Translations under genes and position numbers: made by a program | Source: Branchiostoma floridae | Lineage: Eukaryota > Chordata > Leptocardii > Amphioxiformes > Branchiostomatidae | Direction: 5' to 3' | Assembly (NCBI RefSeq): GCF_000003815.2 | Contig: NC_049982.1 | Span: 29,599,433-29,663,432, forward strand | DNA: 64,000 bases | Shown: in pieces, positions 1-11,300 of the stretch | Layout of the letters: each line of letters opens with the position of its first letter | How positions within the stretch are numbered: the first letter of the stretch is position 1 | The notes under the pieces: model-generated | Seen by the model: only the letters and a program-made list of their open reading frames with translations | Database searches by the model: none | Told to the model about the DNA's origin: nothing

Positions 1-3000
1 AGGTGAGCCTTCATTCGTATGTAGAAAAGTTACAAAGTAATTTTGGGTACTCGAATCACTTTCTTCCTTCTGCCCACGGGTTTGAATATGATATTTAAGT
101 GTTGAAAGTAACGCACACTTTGTTTGAAATTTCCTTAGTCCGACCGTATGGGGTCGCTTTTTTTGCGGTTACCGAAGGGTTCGCTTAGCGGTTAGCGGTT
201 ATCCCCCAGGTGAGCCTTCATTCGTATGTAGAAAAGTTACAAAGTAATTTTAGGCACTCAAATCACTTTCTACCTTCTTCCCACGGGTTTTACTATGATA
301 TTCAAGTGTTGAAAGTAACGCACACTGTGTTTGAAATTTCGTAAGTCCGATCGTATGGGGTCGCTTTTTTGCGGTTACCGAAGGGTTCTCTTAGCGGTTA
401 TCCCCCAGGTGAGCCTTCATTCGTATGTAGAAAAGTTACAAAGTAATTTTGGGTACTCAAATTACTTTCTGCCTTCTGACCACGGGTTTTACCATGATAT
501 TCAAGTGTTGAAAGTAACGCACACTTTGTTTGAAATTTCGTAAGTCCGATTGTATGGGGTCGCTTTTTTGCGGTTACCGAAGGGTTTTCTCAGCGGTTAT
601 TGGTTATCCCCCAGGTGAGCCTTCATTTGTAAGTAGAAAAGTTACAATGTGATTTCGGGTACTCAAATCACTTTCTACCTTCTGCCCACGGGATTTACTA
701 TGATATTCAAGTGTTGAAAGTAACGCAAACTTTGTTTGAAATTTCGTAAGTCCGCTCGTATGGGGTCGCTTTTTTGCGGTTACCGAAATGTTCGCTTAGC
801 GGTTAGCGGTTATCCCCAGGTGAGCCTTCATTCGTATGTAGAAAAGTTACAAAGTAATTTTGGGTACTCAAATCATTTTCTACCTTCTGCCCACGGGTTT
901 TACTATGATATTCAAGTGTTGAAAGTAACGCACACTTTGTTTGAAATTTCGTAAGTCCGATCGGATGGGGTCGCTTTTTTGCGGTTACCGAAAGGTTCGC
1001 TTAGCGGTTATTGGTTATCCCCCAGGTGAGCCTTCATTCGTATGTAGAAAAGTTACGAAGTAATTTTGGATACTCAAATCACTTTCTACCTTCTACCCAG
1101 GGGTTTTACTATGATATTCAAGTGTTGAAAGTAACGCACACTTTGTTTGAAATTTCGTAAGTCCGACCGTATGGGGTCGCTTTTTTTGCGGTTACCGAAG
1201 GGTTCGCTTAGCGGTTATCCCCCAGGTGAGCCTTCATTCGTATGTAGAAAAGTTACAAAGTAATTTTAGGCACTCAAATCACTTTCTACCTTCTTCCCAC
1301 GGGTTTTACTATGATATTCAAGTGTTGAAAGTAACGCACACTGTGTTTGAAATTTCGTAAGTCCGATCGTATGGGGTCGCTTTTTTGCGGTTACCGAAGG
1401 GTTCGCTTAGCGGTTATCCCCCAGGTGAGCCTTCATTCGTATGTAGAAAAGTTACAAAGTAATTTTGGGTACTCAAATTACTTTCTGCCTTCTGACCACG
1501 GGTTTACCATGATATTCAAGTGTTGAAAGTAACGCACACTTTGTTTGAAATTTCGTAAGTCCGATTGTATGGGGTCGCTTTTTTGCGGTTACCGAAGGGT
1601 TTTCTTAGCGGTTAGTGGTTATCCCCCAGGTTAGCGTTCATTTGTAAGTAGAAAAGTTACAATGTAATTTCGGGTACTCAAATCACTTTCTATCTTCTGC
1701 CCACGGGATTTACTATGATATTCAAGTGTTGAAAGTAACGCACACTTTGTTCGAAATTTCGTAAGTCCGCTCGTATGGGGTCGCTTTTTGCGGTTACCGA
1801 AAGGTTCGCTTAGCGGTTAGCGGTTATCCCCCAGGTGAGGCTTCATTCGTATGTAGAAAAGTTACGAAGTAATTTTGGATACTCAAATCACTTTCTACCT
1901 TCTGCCCAGGGGTTTAACTATGATATTCAAGTGTTGAAAGTAACGCACACTTTGTTTGAAATTTCGTAAGTCCGACCGTATGTGGTCGCTTTTTTTGCGG
2001 TTACCGAAGGGTTCGCTTAGCGGTTAGCATCAATCCCCCAGGTGAGCCTTCATTCGTATGTAGAAAAGTTACAAAGTGATTTTAGGCCTCAAATCACTTT
2101 CTACCTAATGCCCAGGGGTTTTACTATGATATTCAAGTATTGAAAGTAACGCACACTTTGTTTGAAATTTCGTAAGTCCGATTGTATGGGGTCGCTTTTT
2201 TGCGGTTACCGAAGGGTTTTCTCAGCGGTTAGTGGTTATCCCCCAGGTGAGCCTTCATTTGTAAGTAGAAAAGTTACAATGTAATTTCGGGTACTCAAAT
2301 CACTTTCTACCTTCTGCCCACGGGATTTACTATGATATTCAAGTGTTGAAAGTAACGCAAACTTTGTTTGAAATTTCGTAAGTCCGCTCGTATGGGGTCG
2401 CTTTTTTGCGGTTACCGAAATGTTCGCTTAGCGGTTAGCGGTTATCCCCAGGTGAGCCTTCATTCGTATGTAGAAAAGTTACAAAGTAATTTTGGGTACT
2501 CAAATCATTTTCTACCTTCTGCCCACGGGTTTTACTATGATATTCAAGTGTTGAAAGTAACGCACACTTTGTTTGAAATTTCGTAAGTCCGATCGTATGG
2601 GGTCGCTTTTTTGCGGTTACCGAAAGGTTCGCTTAGCGGTTAGCGGTTATCCCCCAGGTGAGCCTTCATTCGTATGTAGAAAAGTTACGAAGTAATTTTG
2701 GATACTCAAATCACTTTCTACCTTCTGCCCAGGAGTTTTACTATGATATTCAAGTGTTGAAAGTAACGCACACTTTGTTTGAAATTTCGTAAGTCCGACC
2801 GTATGTGGTCGCTTTTTTTGCGGTTACCGAAGGGTTCGCTTAGCGGTTAGCATCAATCCCCCAGGTGAGCCTTCATTCGTATGTAGAAAAGTTACAAAGT
2901 GATTTTAGGCCTCAAATCACTTTCTACCTAATGCCCAGGGGTTTTACTATGATATTCAAGTATTGAAAGTAACGCACACTTTGTTTGAAATTTCGTAAGT

Positions 3001-6000
3001 CCGATCGTATGGGGTCGCTTTTTTGCGGTTACCGAAAGGTTCGCTTAGCGGTTAGCGGTTATCCCCCAGGTGAGCCTTCATTCGTATGTAGAAAAGTTAC
3101 AAAGTGATTTTAGGCCCCAAATCACTTTCTACCCAATGGCATTATTAGGTTTACTATGATATTCAAGTATTGAAAGTAACGCACACTTTGTTTGAAATTT
3201 CGTAAGTCCGATAGTATGGGGTCGCTTTTTTGCGGTTACCGAAAGGTTCGCTTAGCGGTTAGCGGTTATCCCCCAGGTGAGCCTTCATTCGTATGTAGAA
3301 AAGTTACGAAGTAATTTTGGATACTCAAATCACTTTCTACCTTCTGCCCAGGGGTTTTACTATGATATTCAAGTGTTGAAAGTAACGCACACTTTGTTTG
3401 AAATTTCGTAAGTCGGATCGTATGGGGTCGCTTTTTTACGGTTACCGAAAGGTTCGCTTAGCGGTTAGCGGTTATCCCCCAGGTGAGCCTTCATTCGTAT
3501 GTAGAAAAGTTACAAAGTAATTTTAGGCACTCAAATCACTTTCTACCTTCTTCCCACGGGTTTTACTATGATATTCAAGTGTTGAAAGTAACGCACACTT
3601 TGTTTGAAATTTCGTAAGTCCGATCGTATGGGGTCGCTTTTTTGCGGTTACCGAAAGGTTCGCTTAGCGGTTAGCGGTTATCCCCCAGGTGAGCCTTCAT
3701 TTGTATGTAGAAAAGTTACGAAGTAATTTTGGATACTCAAATCACTTTCTACCTTCTGACCACGGGTTTTACTATGATATTCAAGTGTTGAAAGTAACGC
3801 ACACTTTGTTTGAAATTTCGTTAGTCCGACCGTATGGGGTCGCTTTTTTTGCGGTTACCGAAGGGTTCGCTTAGCGGTTAGCGGTTATCCCCCAGGTGAG
3901 CCTTCATTCGTATGTACAAAAGTTACAAAGTAATTTTAGGCACTCAAATCACTTTCTACCTTCTTCCCACGGGTTTTACTATGATATTCAAGTGTTGAAA
4001 GTAACGCACACTGTGTTTGAAATTTCGTAAGTCCGATCGTATGGGGTCGCTTTTTTGCGGTTACCGAAGGGTTCTCTTAGCGGTTATCCCCCAGGTGAGC
4101 CTTCATTCGTATGTAGAAAAGTTACAAAGTAATTTTGGGTACTCAAATTACTTTCTGCCTTCTGACCACGGGTTTTACCATGATATTCAAGTGTTGAAAG
4201 TAACGCACACTTTGTTTGAAATTTCGTAAGTCCGATTGTATGGGGTCGCTTTTTTGCGGTTACCGAAGGGTTTTCTCAGCGGTTATTGGTATCCNNNNNN
4301 NNNNNNNNNNNNNNNNNNNNNNNNNNNNNNNNNNNNNNNNNNNNNNNNNNNNNNNNNNNNNNNNNNNNNNNNNNNNNNNNNNNNNNNNNNNNNNNNNNNN
4401 NNNNNNNNNNNNNNNNNNNNNNNNNNNNNNNNNNNNNNNNNNNNNNNNNNNNNNNNNNNNNNNNNNNNNNNNNNNNNNNNNNNNNNNNNNNNNNNNNNNN
4501 NNNNNNNNNNNNNNNNNNNNNNNNNNNNNNNNNNNNNNNNNNNNNNNNNNNNNNNNNNNNNNNNNNNNNNNNTGCCCAGGGCTTTTACTATGATATTCAA
4601 GTGTTGAAATTAACGCAAACTTTGTTTGAAATTTCGTAAGTCCGACCGTATGGGGTCGCTTTTTTTGCGGTTACCGAAAAGTTCGCTTAGCGGTTAGCGG
4701 TTATCCCCCAAGTGAGCCTTCATTCGTACGTAGAAAAGTTACAAAGTAATTTTAGGCACTCAAATCACTTTCTCCCTTCTGCCCACGGGTTTTACTATGA
4801 TATTCAAGTGTTGAAAGTAACACACACTTTGTTTGAAATTTCGTAAGTCCGCTCGTATGGGGTCGCTTTTTTGCGGTTACCGAAAGGTTCGCTTAGCGGT
4901 TAGCGGTTATCCCCCAGGTGAGCCTTCATTCGTATGTAGAAAAGCTACAAAGTAATTTTAGGCACTCAAATCACTTTCTACCTTCTGCCCACGGGTTTTA
5001 CTATGATATTCAAGTGTTGAAAGTAACGCACACTTTGTTTGAAATTTCGTAAGTCCGCTCGTATGGGGTCGCTTTTTTTGCGGTTACCGAAGGGTTCGCT
5101 TAGCGGTTAGCGGTTATCCCCCAGGTGAGCCTTCATTCGTATGTAGAAAAGTTACAAAGTAATTTTAGGCACTCAAATCACTTTCTACCTTCTGCCCACG
5201 GGTTTTACTATGATATTCAAGTGTTGAAAGTAACGCACACTTTGTTTGAAATTTCGTAAGTCCGACCGTATGTGGTCGCTTTTTTTGCGGTTACCGAAGG
5301 GTTCGCTAAGCGGCTTGCATTTATCCCCCAGGTGAGCCTTCTTTCGTATGTAGAAAAGTTACAAAGTGATTTTAGGCCTCAAATCACTTTCTACCTAATG
5401 CCCACGGGTTTTACTATGATATTCAAGTATTGAAAGTAACGCACACTTTGTTTGAAATNNNNNNNNNNNNNNNNNNNNNNNNNNNNNNNNNNNNNNNNNN
5501 NNNNNNNNNNNNNNNNNNNNNNNNNNNNNNNNNNNNNNNNNNNNNNNNNNNNNNNNNNCGGTTTCCGAAAGGTTCGCTTAGCGGTTAGCGGTTTTTCCCC
5601 AGGTGAGCCTTCATTCGTATGTTGAAAAGTTGCAAAGTAATTTTGGGTACTCAAATCATTTTCTACCTTTTGCCCACGGGTTTTACTATGATATTCAAGT
5701 GTTGAAAGTAACGCACACTTTGTTTGAAATTTCGTAAGTCCGATCGTATATGGTCACTTTTTTGCGGTTTCCGAAAGGTTCGCTTAGCGGTTAGCGGTTA
5801 TCCCCCAGGTGAGCCTTCATTCGTATGTAGAAAAGTTTCGAAGTAATTTTGGATACTCAAATCACTTTTTACCTTCTGCCCCCGGGGTTTACTATGATAT
5901 TCAAGTGTTGAAAGTAACGCACACTTTGTTTGAAATTTCGTAAGTCCGACCGTATGGAGTCGCTTTTTTTGCGGTTACCGAAGGGTTCGCTTAGCGGTTA

Positions 6001-6593
6001 GCGGTTATCCCCCAGGTGAGCCTTCATTCGTATGTAGAAAAGTTACAAAGTAATTTTAGGCACTCAAATCACTTTCTACCTTCTGCCCAGGGGCTTTACT
6101 ATTATAATCAAGTGTTGAAAGCAACGCACACTTTGTTTGAAATTTCGTAAGTCCGATCGTATGGGGTCGCTTTTTTTGCGGTTACCGAAGGGTTCGCTTA
6201 GCGGTTAGCGGTTATCCCCCAGGTGAGCCTTCATTCGTATGTAGAAAAGTTACAAAGTAATTTTAGGCACTCAAATCACTTTCTACCTTCTTCCCAGGGG
6301 TTTTACTATGATATTCAAGTGTTGAAAGTAACGCACACTTTTTTTGAAATTTCGTAAGTCCGACCGTATGGGGTCGCTTTTTTTGCGGTACCGTAGGGTT
6401 CGCTTAGCGGTTAGCGGTTATCCCCCAGGTGAGCCTTCATTCGTATGTAGAAAAGTTACAAAGTAATTTTAGGCACTCAAATCACTTTCTACCTTCTGCC
6501 CAGGGGCTTTACTATTATAATCAAGTGTTGAAAGCAACGCACACTTTGTTTGAAATTTCGTAAGTCGGACCGTATGGGGTCGCTTTTTTTGCG
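1..6593. repeat. ~205 bp tandem satellite array, first block
   Basis: Head-to-tail copies of a unit of about 199-208 bp. Each copy begins near AGGTGAGCCTTCATTCGTAT, passes through CACGGGTTTTACTATGATAT and TGTTTGAAATTTCGTAAGTC, and ends in GCGGTTAGCGGTTATCCCCC. Copies differ by a few percent, and groups of variant copies recur in the same order: the segment around 736 reappears near 2,368, a 1,632 bp step (about eight units), so there is higher-order structure. Gaps inside this block lie at 4,295-4,572 and at 5,459-5,558, the latter exactly 100 bases and so probably of unknown true size. The ~70-codon open frames in each unit are a by-product of the repeat and are not annotated as genes. Confidence 0.97.
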
Positions 6594-8368
6594 TTTTTTT
6601 TTTTATTATTATAAACAACAACAACAACAGTACATTTGTCAACAACTAAGACTAGATTTTGTACAGTCGATTACCATTTCACATGGAGAGATAACATATA
6701 CTGGTGTGTCTGGACGAATTACATGCAGTACATGGGTAGTGGAACAGTTAGAAGAGACAAATACATGTAGTACATCTGGGGAACCTTAAGGAATATGTAC
6801 AGTCTGATATTACACTATGATCAAAAATGGAGAAGTCTAATAGTAGGTGCAGTTCATGCCAAACTATCAATAGAAAATTTGTACAATCAATCTACATTGG
6901 CTGTCAGTCTATCATGGAATATCCGTTCTTCGAAGTCCTTTTCAAAGACATTAAAGAGGCTAGTAATGCACAGGTGTGGGTCTTTTCTATGCCAGATCCA
7001 AGTTTTAAAGATTGTCCATTTAGCCACAGTAATAGTAAAGGTTCTATTTTTCTGGTCTTTAGCAGTTATCAAATGATCAATTTTTCCAAATAAAATCTCC
7101 TGCAAGGTAATTTTTATGTTGGGCAAGGGTACAAATGTGTTCACTAATTCCCAGAAATTACACAGTCTTTCACATTTAAAGAACATATGCTCATAATCTT
7201 CTATGCTTCCACTGCTACATAGTGTACATGTTGCATCATATATGTGTCCCGTTTCATCTTTGATACCCCATTTGTGCAGATTGTGTGCACATGGTAATAT
7301 TCGGTGTAATAGTTTGTAGTTTAACTCTGCTAACTTAGTGTCTATACAGGTCTGTGTGCTTAACCATCTCCAGATATTTTCCCAAGCCAGGGTTTCAGTA
7401 GGAAATGTGGATTGCCATTTTTTACAGCATGTTGGTTCCTTGGCCTGTGCCTGCACTAATGCATTATAAAACAGTTTGCAGGTGTTCTTGCTTTTGATTT
7501 GTTTTGTTGTTTTACCATAAAATATACGTGGGGTAAGGGTGTTAAGCTCTAATCTTCGATAAGGAATTGGGCCTCTATGGTTTCTTATTGCATTCTTCCA
7601 TGTAAGAGGTATAGCTTGAAACAGAGTTATATATTCAATAATACCATTAGGTCTTGTGTTAAGGTTAAGCTGAGGGTAGTGATCTAGAGACATGAACCTG
7701 TCTAAGGGGAAAATGTCTTTTACGAATATTATGTCATTTTTTATCCAGGTTGGGAAGAAAATTGTTTTACCTTGTGACCTTATATATTTGTTGCACCATA
7801 TAGTTTCACCCATTATTTCACTTACACTAGAGGGTTTGTTCTTACCTCCTCCACCAGCAGAGTGGAAGGATGATATTACCTGTTTATAAAATGTGGGGAA
7901 TTTACTCATGTCAGGACCATCTTTATCAGAAGTAAAGTTCATATGCAATAGCAAATTGTCTTGACCAAGGGAGTTTATAAATGTTAACGCAATAACTTTC
8001 CATCTTGCGTTGTCATTTGTCACTAATCTTGGTATCCAGGATGCAAGTAGGGCTTGTCTTTGGAGATCTAAGTTTGTCAGGCCTAATCCTCCCTGCTCAA
8101 TAGGTTGGCTAACAACATCTCTTTTAATCTTATCTTTTTTACCGTTCCACAGGAAAGTAAACATTTCTTTCTTTACAATGTTTATCACCCAAGGTGGGGT
8201 AAGAATCATAGACATGTTATAGATTATTTGTGAAAGGGCAAGTGATTTTAAGACAGTAACTTTTCCATATAGAGTTAGGTTTCTACCTTTCCAGATTTGA
8301 AGTGTGGTTTTCAGTCTTTCTATCTTTTTCTCCCAGTTTAGCAGTTCACATTCATGGTGTAGGGATGA
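6594..8368 (-). mobile_element. 5'-truncated LINE (non-LTR retrotransposon) inserted in the satellite
   Basis: The satellite is interrupted by an insertion read on the minus strand. It ends in TAATAATAAAAAAAAAAA at the left (its 3' tail) and is cut in mid-frame at the right. An open frame without stops runs from about 8,367 to 6,887. It encodes the region after the reverse transcriptase core: an FLWNGKKDKIKRDVV stretch followed by PIEQGGLGLTNL, typical of the LINE ORF2 region after the polymerase, then a zinc-binding segment CTLCSSG...EHMFFKCERLCNFW (zf-RVT type). The catalytic polymerase motifs and the endonuclease are missing, so this copy cannot move by itself. About 45 bp of satellite (GTTTGAAATTTCG to TTTGCG) occurs on both sides with a few mismatches; it could be a target duplication or simply the next repeat unit. 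The clade (L1/Tx1-like by appearance) is inferred. Confidence 0.9.
6887..8367 (-). pseudogene. LINE ORF2 C-terminal fragment, zinc-binding domain intact
   Basis: This is the protein-coding part of the LINE fragment. The frame is open from the truncation point: the 50 residues before the first Met at 8,215, including LNWEKKIERLKTTLQIWKGR, are also in frame and resemble LINE ORF2. That shows the true protein began further upstream and was lost. The C-terminal Cys/His cluster follows a C-x2-C...H-x4-C pattern. The absence of any stop or frameshift over nearly 1.5 kb implies a fairly recent insertion. Confidence 0.85.
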
Positions 8369-11300
8369 GTTTGAAATTTCGTAAGTCCGATCGTATGGGG
8401 TAGCTTTTTTGCGGTTACCGAAAGGTTCGCTTAGCGGTTAGCGGTTATCCCCCAGGTGAGCCTTTATTCATATGTAGAAAAGTTACGAAGTAATTTTGGA
8501 TACTCAAATCACTTTCTACCTTCTGCCCAGGGGTTTTACTATGATATTCAAGTGTTGGAAGTAACACACACTTTGTTTGAAATTTCGTAAGTCCGACCGT
8601 ATGGGGTCGCTTTTTTTGCGGTTACCGAAGGGTTCCCTCAGCGGTTAGCGGTTATCCCCCAGGCCAGCCTTCATTCGTATGTAGAAAAGTTACAAAGTAA
8701 TTTTAGGCACTCAAATCTTTTTCTACCTTCTGCCCAGGGGATTTACTGTGATATTCAAGTGTTGAAAGTAACGCACACTTTGTTTGAAATTTCGTAAGTC
8801 CGCTCGTATGGGGTCGCTTTTTTGCGGTTACCGAAAGGTTCGCTTAGCGGTTAGCGGGTATCCCCCAGGTGAGCCTTCATTCGTATGTAGAAAAGTCACA
8901 AAGTAATTTTGGGTACTCAAATCATTTTCTACCTTCTGCCCAGGGGTTTTACTATTATATTCAAGTGTTGAAAGCAACGCACACTTTGTGTGAAATTTCG
9001 TAAGTCCGATCGTATGGGGTCGCTTTTTTTGCGGTTACCGAAGGGTTCGCTTAGCGGTTGGCGGTTATCCCCCAGGTGAGCCTTCATTCGTATGTAGAAA
9101 AGTTACAAAGTAATTTTAGGCACTCAAATCACTTTCTACCTTCTGCCCTGGGGTTTTACTATGATATTCAAGTGTTGAAAGTAACGCACACTTTGTTTGA
9201 AATTTCGTAAGTCCGACCGTATGGGGTCGCTTTTTTTGCGGTTACCGAAGGGTTCCCTCAGCGGTTAGCGGTTATCCCCCAGGTTAGCCTTCATTCGTAT
9301 GTAGAAAAGTTACAAAGTAATTTTAGGCACTCAAATCACTTTCTACCTTCTGCCAAGGGGTTTTACTATGATATTCAAGTGTTGAAAGTAACGCACACTT
9401 TGTTTGAAATTTCGTAAGTCCGCTCGTATAGGGTCGCTTTTTTACGGTTCCCGAAAGGTTCGCTTAGCGGTTAGCGGTTATCCCCCAGGTGAGCCTTTAT
9501 TCGTATGTAGAAAAGTTACAAAGTAATTTTGGGTACTCAAATCACTTTCTACCTTCTGCCCACGGGTTTTACTATGATATTCAAGTGTTGAAAGTAACGC
9601 ACACTTTGTTTGAAATTTCGTAAGTCCGACCGTATGGGGTCGCTTTTTTTCGGTTACCGAAGGGTTCGCATGGCGGTTAGCGGTTATCCCCCAGGTGAGC
9701 CTTCATTCGTATGTAGAAAAGTTACAAAGTAATTTTAGGCACTCAAATCACTTTCTCCCTTCTGCCCACGGGTTTTACTATGATATTCAAGTGTTGAAAG
9801 TAACGCACACTTTGTTTGAAATTTCGTAAGTCCGATAGTATGGGGTCGCTTTTTTGCGGTTACCGAAAGGTTCGCTTAGCGGTTAGCGGTTATCTCCCAG
9901 ATGAGCCTTCATTCGTATGTAGAAAAGTTACAAAGTAATTTTGGGTAATCAAATCACTTCTGCCCAGGGGTTTTACTATGATATTCAAGTGTTGAAAGTA
10001 ACGCACACTTTGTTTGAAATTTCGTAAGTCCGACCTTATGGGGTCGCTTTTTTACGGTTACCGAAAGGTTCGCTTAGCGGTTAGCGGTTATCCCCCAGGT
10101 GAGCCTTCATTCGTATGTAGAAAAGTTACAAAGTAATTTTAGGCACTCAAATCACTTTCTACCTTCTGCCCAGGGGTTTTACTATGATATTCAAGTGTTG
10201 AAAGTAACGCACACTTTGTTTGAAATTTCGTAAGTCCGACTGTATGGGGTCGCTTTTTTGCGGTACCGTAGGGTTCGCTTAGCAGTTAGCGGTTATCCCC
10301 CAGGTGAGCCTTTATTCGTATGTAGAAAAGTTACAAAGTAATTTTAGGCACTCAAATCACTTTCTACCTTCTGCCCAGGGGTTTTACTATGATATTCAAG
10401 TGTTGAAAGTAACGCACACTTTGTTTGAATTTCGTAAGTCCGCTCGTATGGGGTCGCTTTTTTTGCGGTTACCGAAGGGTTCGCTTAGCGGTTAGCGGTT
10501 ATCCCCCTAGGTGAGCCTTCAATATCGTACAGAAGGACGAGCTTACANNNNNNNNNNNNNNNNNNNNNNNNNNNNNNNNNNNNNNNNNNNNNNNNNNNNN
10601 NNNNNNNNNNNNNNNNNNNNNNNNNNNNNNNNNNNNNNNNNNNNNNNNNNNNNNNNNNNNNNNNNNNNNNNNNNNNNNNNNNNNNNNNNNNNNNNNNNNN
10701 NNNNNNNNNNNNNNNNNNNNNNNNNNNNNNNNNNNNNNNNNNNNNNNNNNNNNNNNNNNNNNNNNNNNNNNNNNNNNNNNNNNNNNNNNNNNNNNNNNNN
10801 NNNNNNNNNNNNNNNNNNNNNNNNNNNNNNNNNNNNNNNNNNNNNNNNNNNNNNNNNNNNNNNNNNNNNNNNNNNNNNNNNNNNNNNNNNNNNNNNNNNN
10901 NNNNNNNNNNNNNNNNNNNNNNNNNNNNNNNNNNNNNNNNNNNNNNNNNNNNNNNNNNNNNNNNNNNNNNNNNNNNNNNNNNNNNNNNNNNNNNNNNNNN
11001 NNNNNNNNNNNNNNNNNNNNNNNNNNNNNNNNNNNNNNNNNNNNNNNNNNNNNNNNNNNNNNNNNNNNNNNNNNNNNNNNNNNNNNNNNNNNNNNNNNNN
11101 NNNNNNNNNNNNNNNNNNNNNNNNNNNNNNNNNNNNNNNNNNNNNNNNNNNNNNNNNNNNNNNNNNNNNNNNNNNNNNNNNGAGCGTTTCAATCTACTTT
11201 CTGCCTTCTGACCACGGGTTTTACCATGATATTCAAGTGTTGAAAGTAACGCACACTTTGTTTGAAATTTCGTAAGTCCGATTGTATGGGGTCGCTTTTT

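Noticed and set aside
331-954. Recurring ~70-codon open frames in the satellite (MKFRKS...TLFEIS)
   Set aside because: They repeat once per unit with the array, vary with single-base changes that open or close the frame, and have no domain features; they are a by-product of the tandem repeat.
7692-8222. Plus-strand open frames opposite the LINE
   Set aside because: They are antisense shadows of the LINE ORF2 frame.
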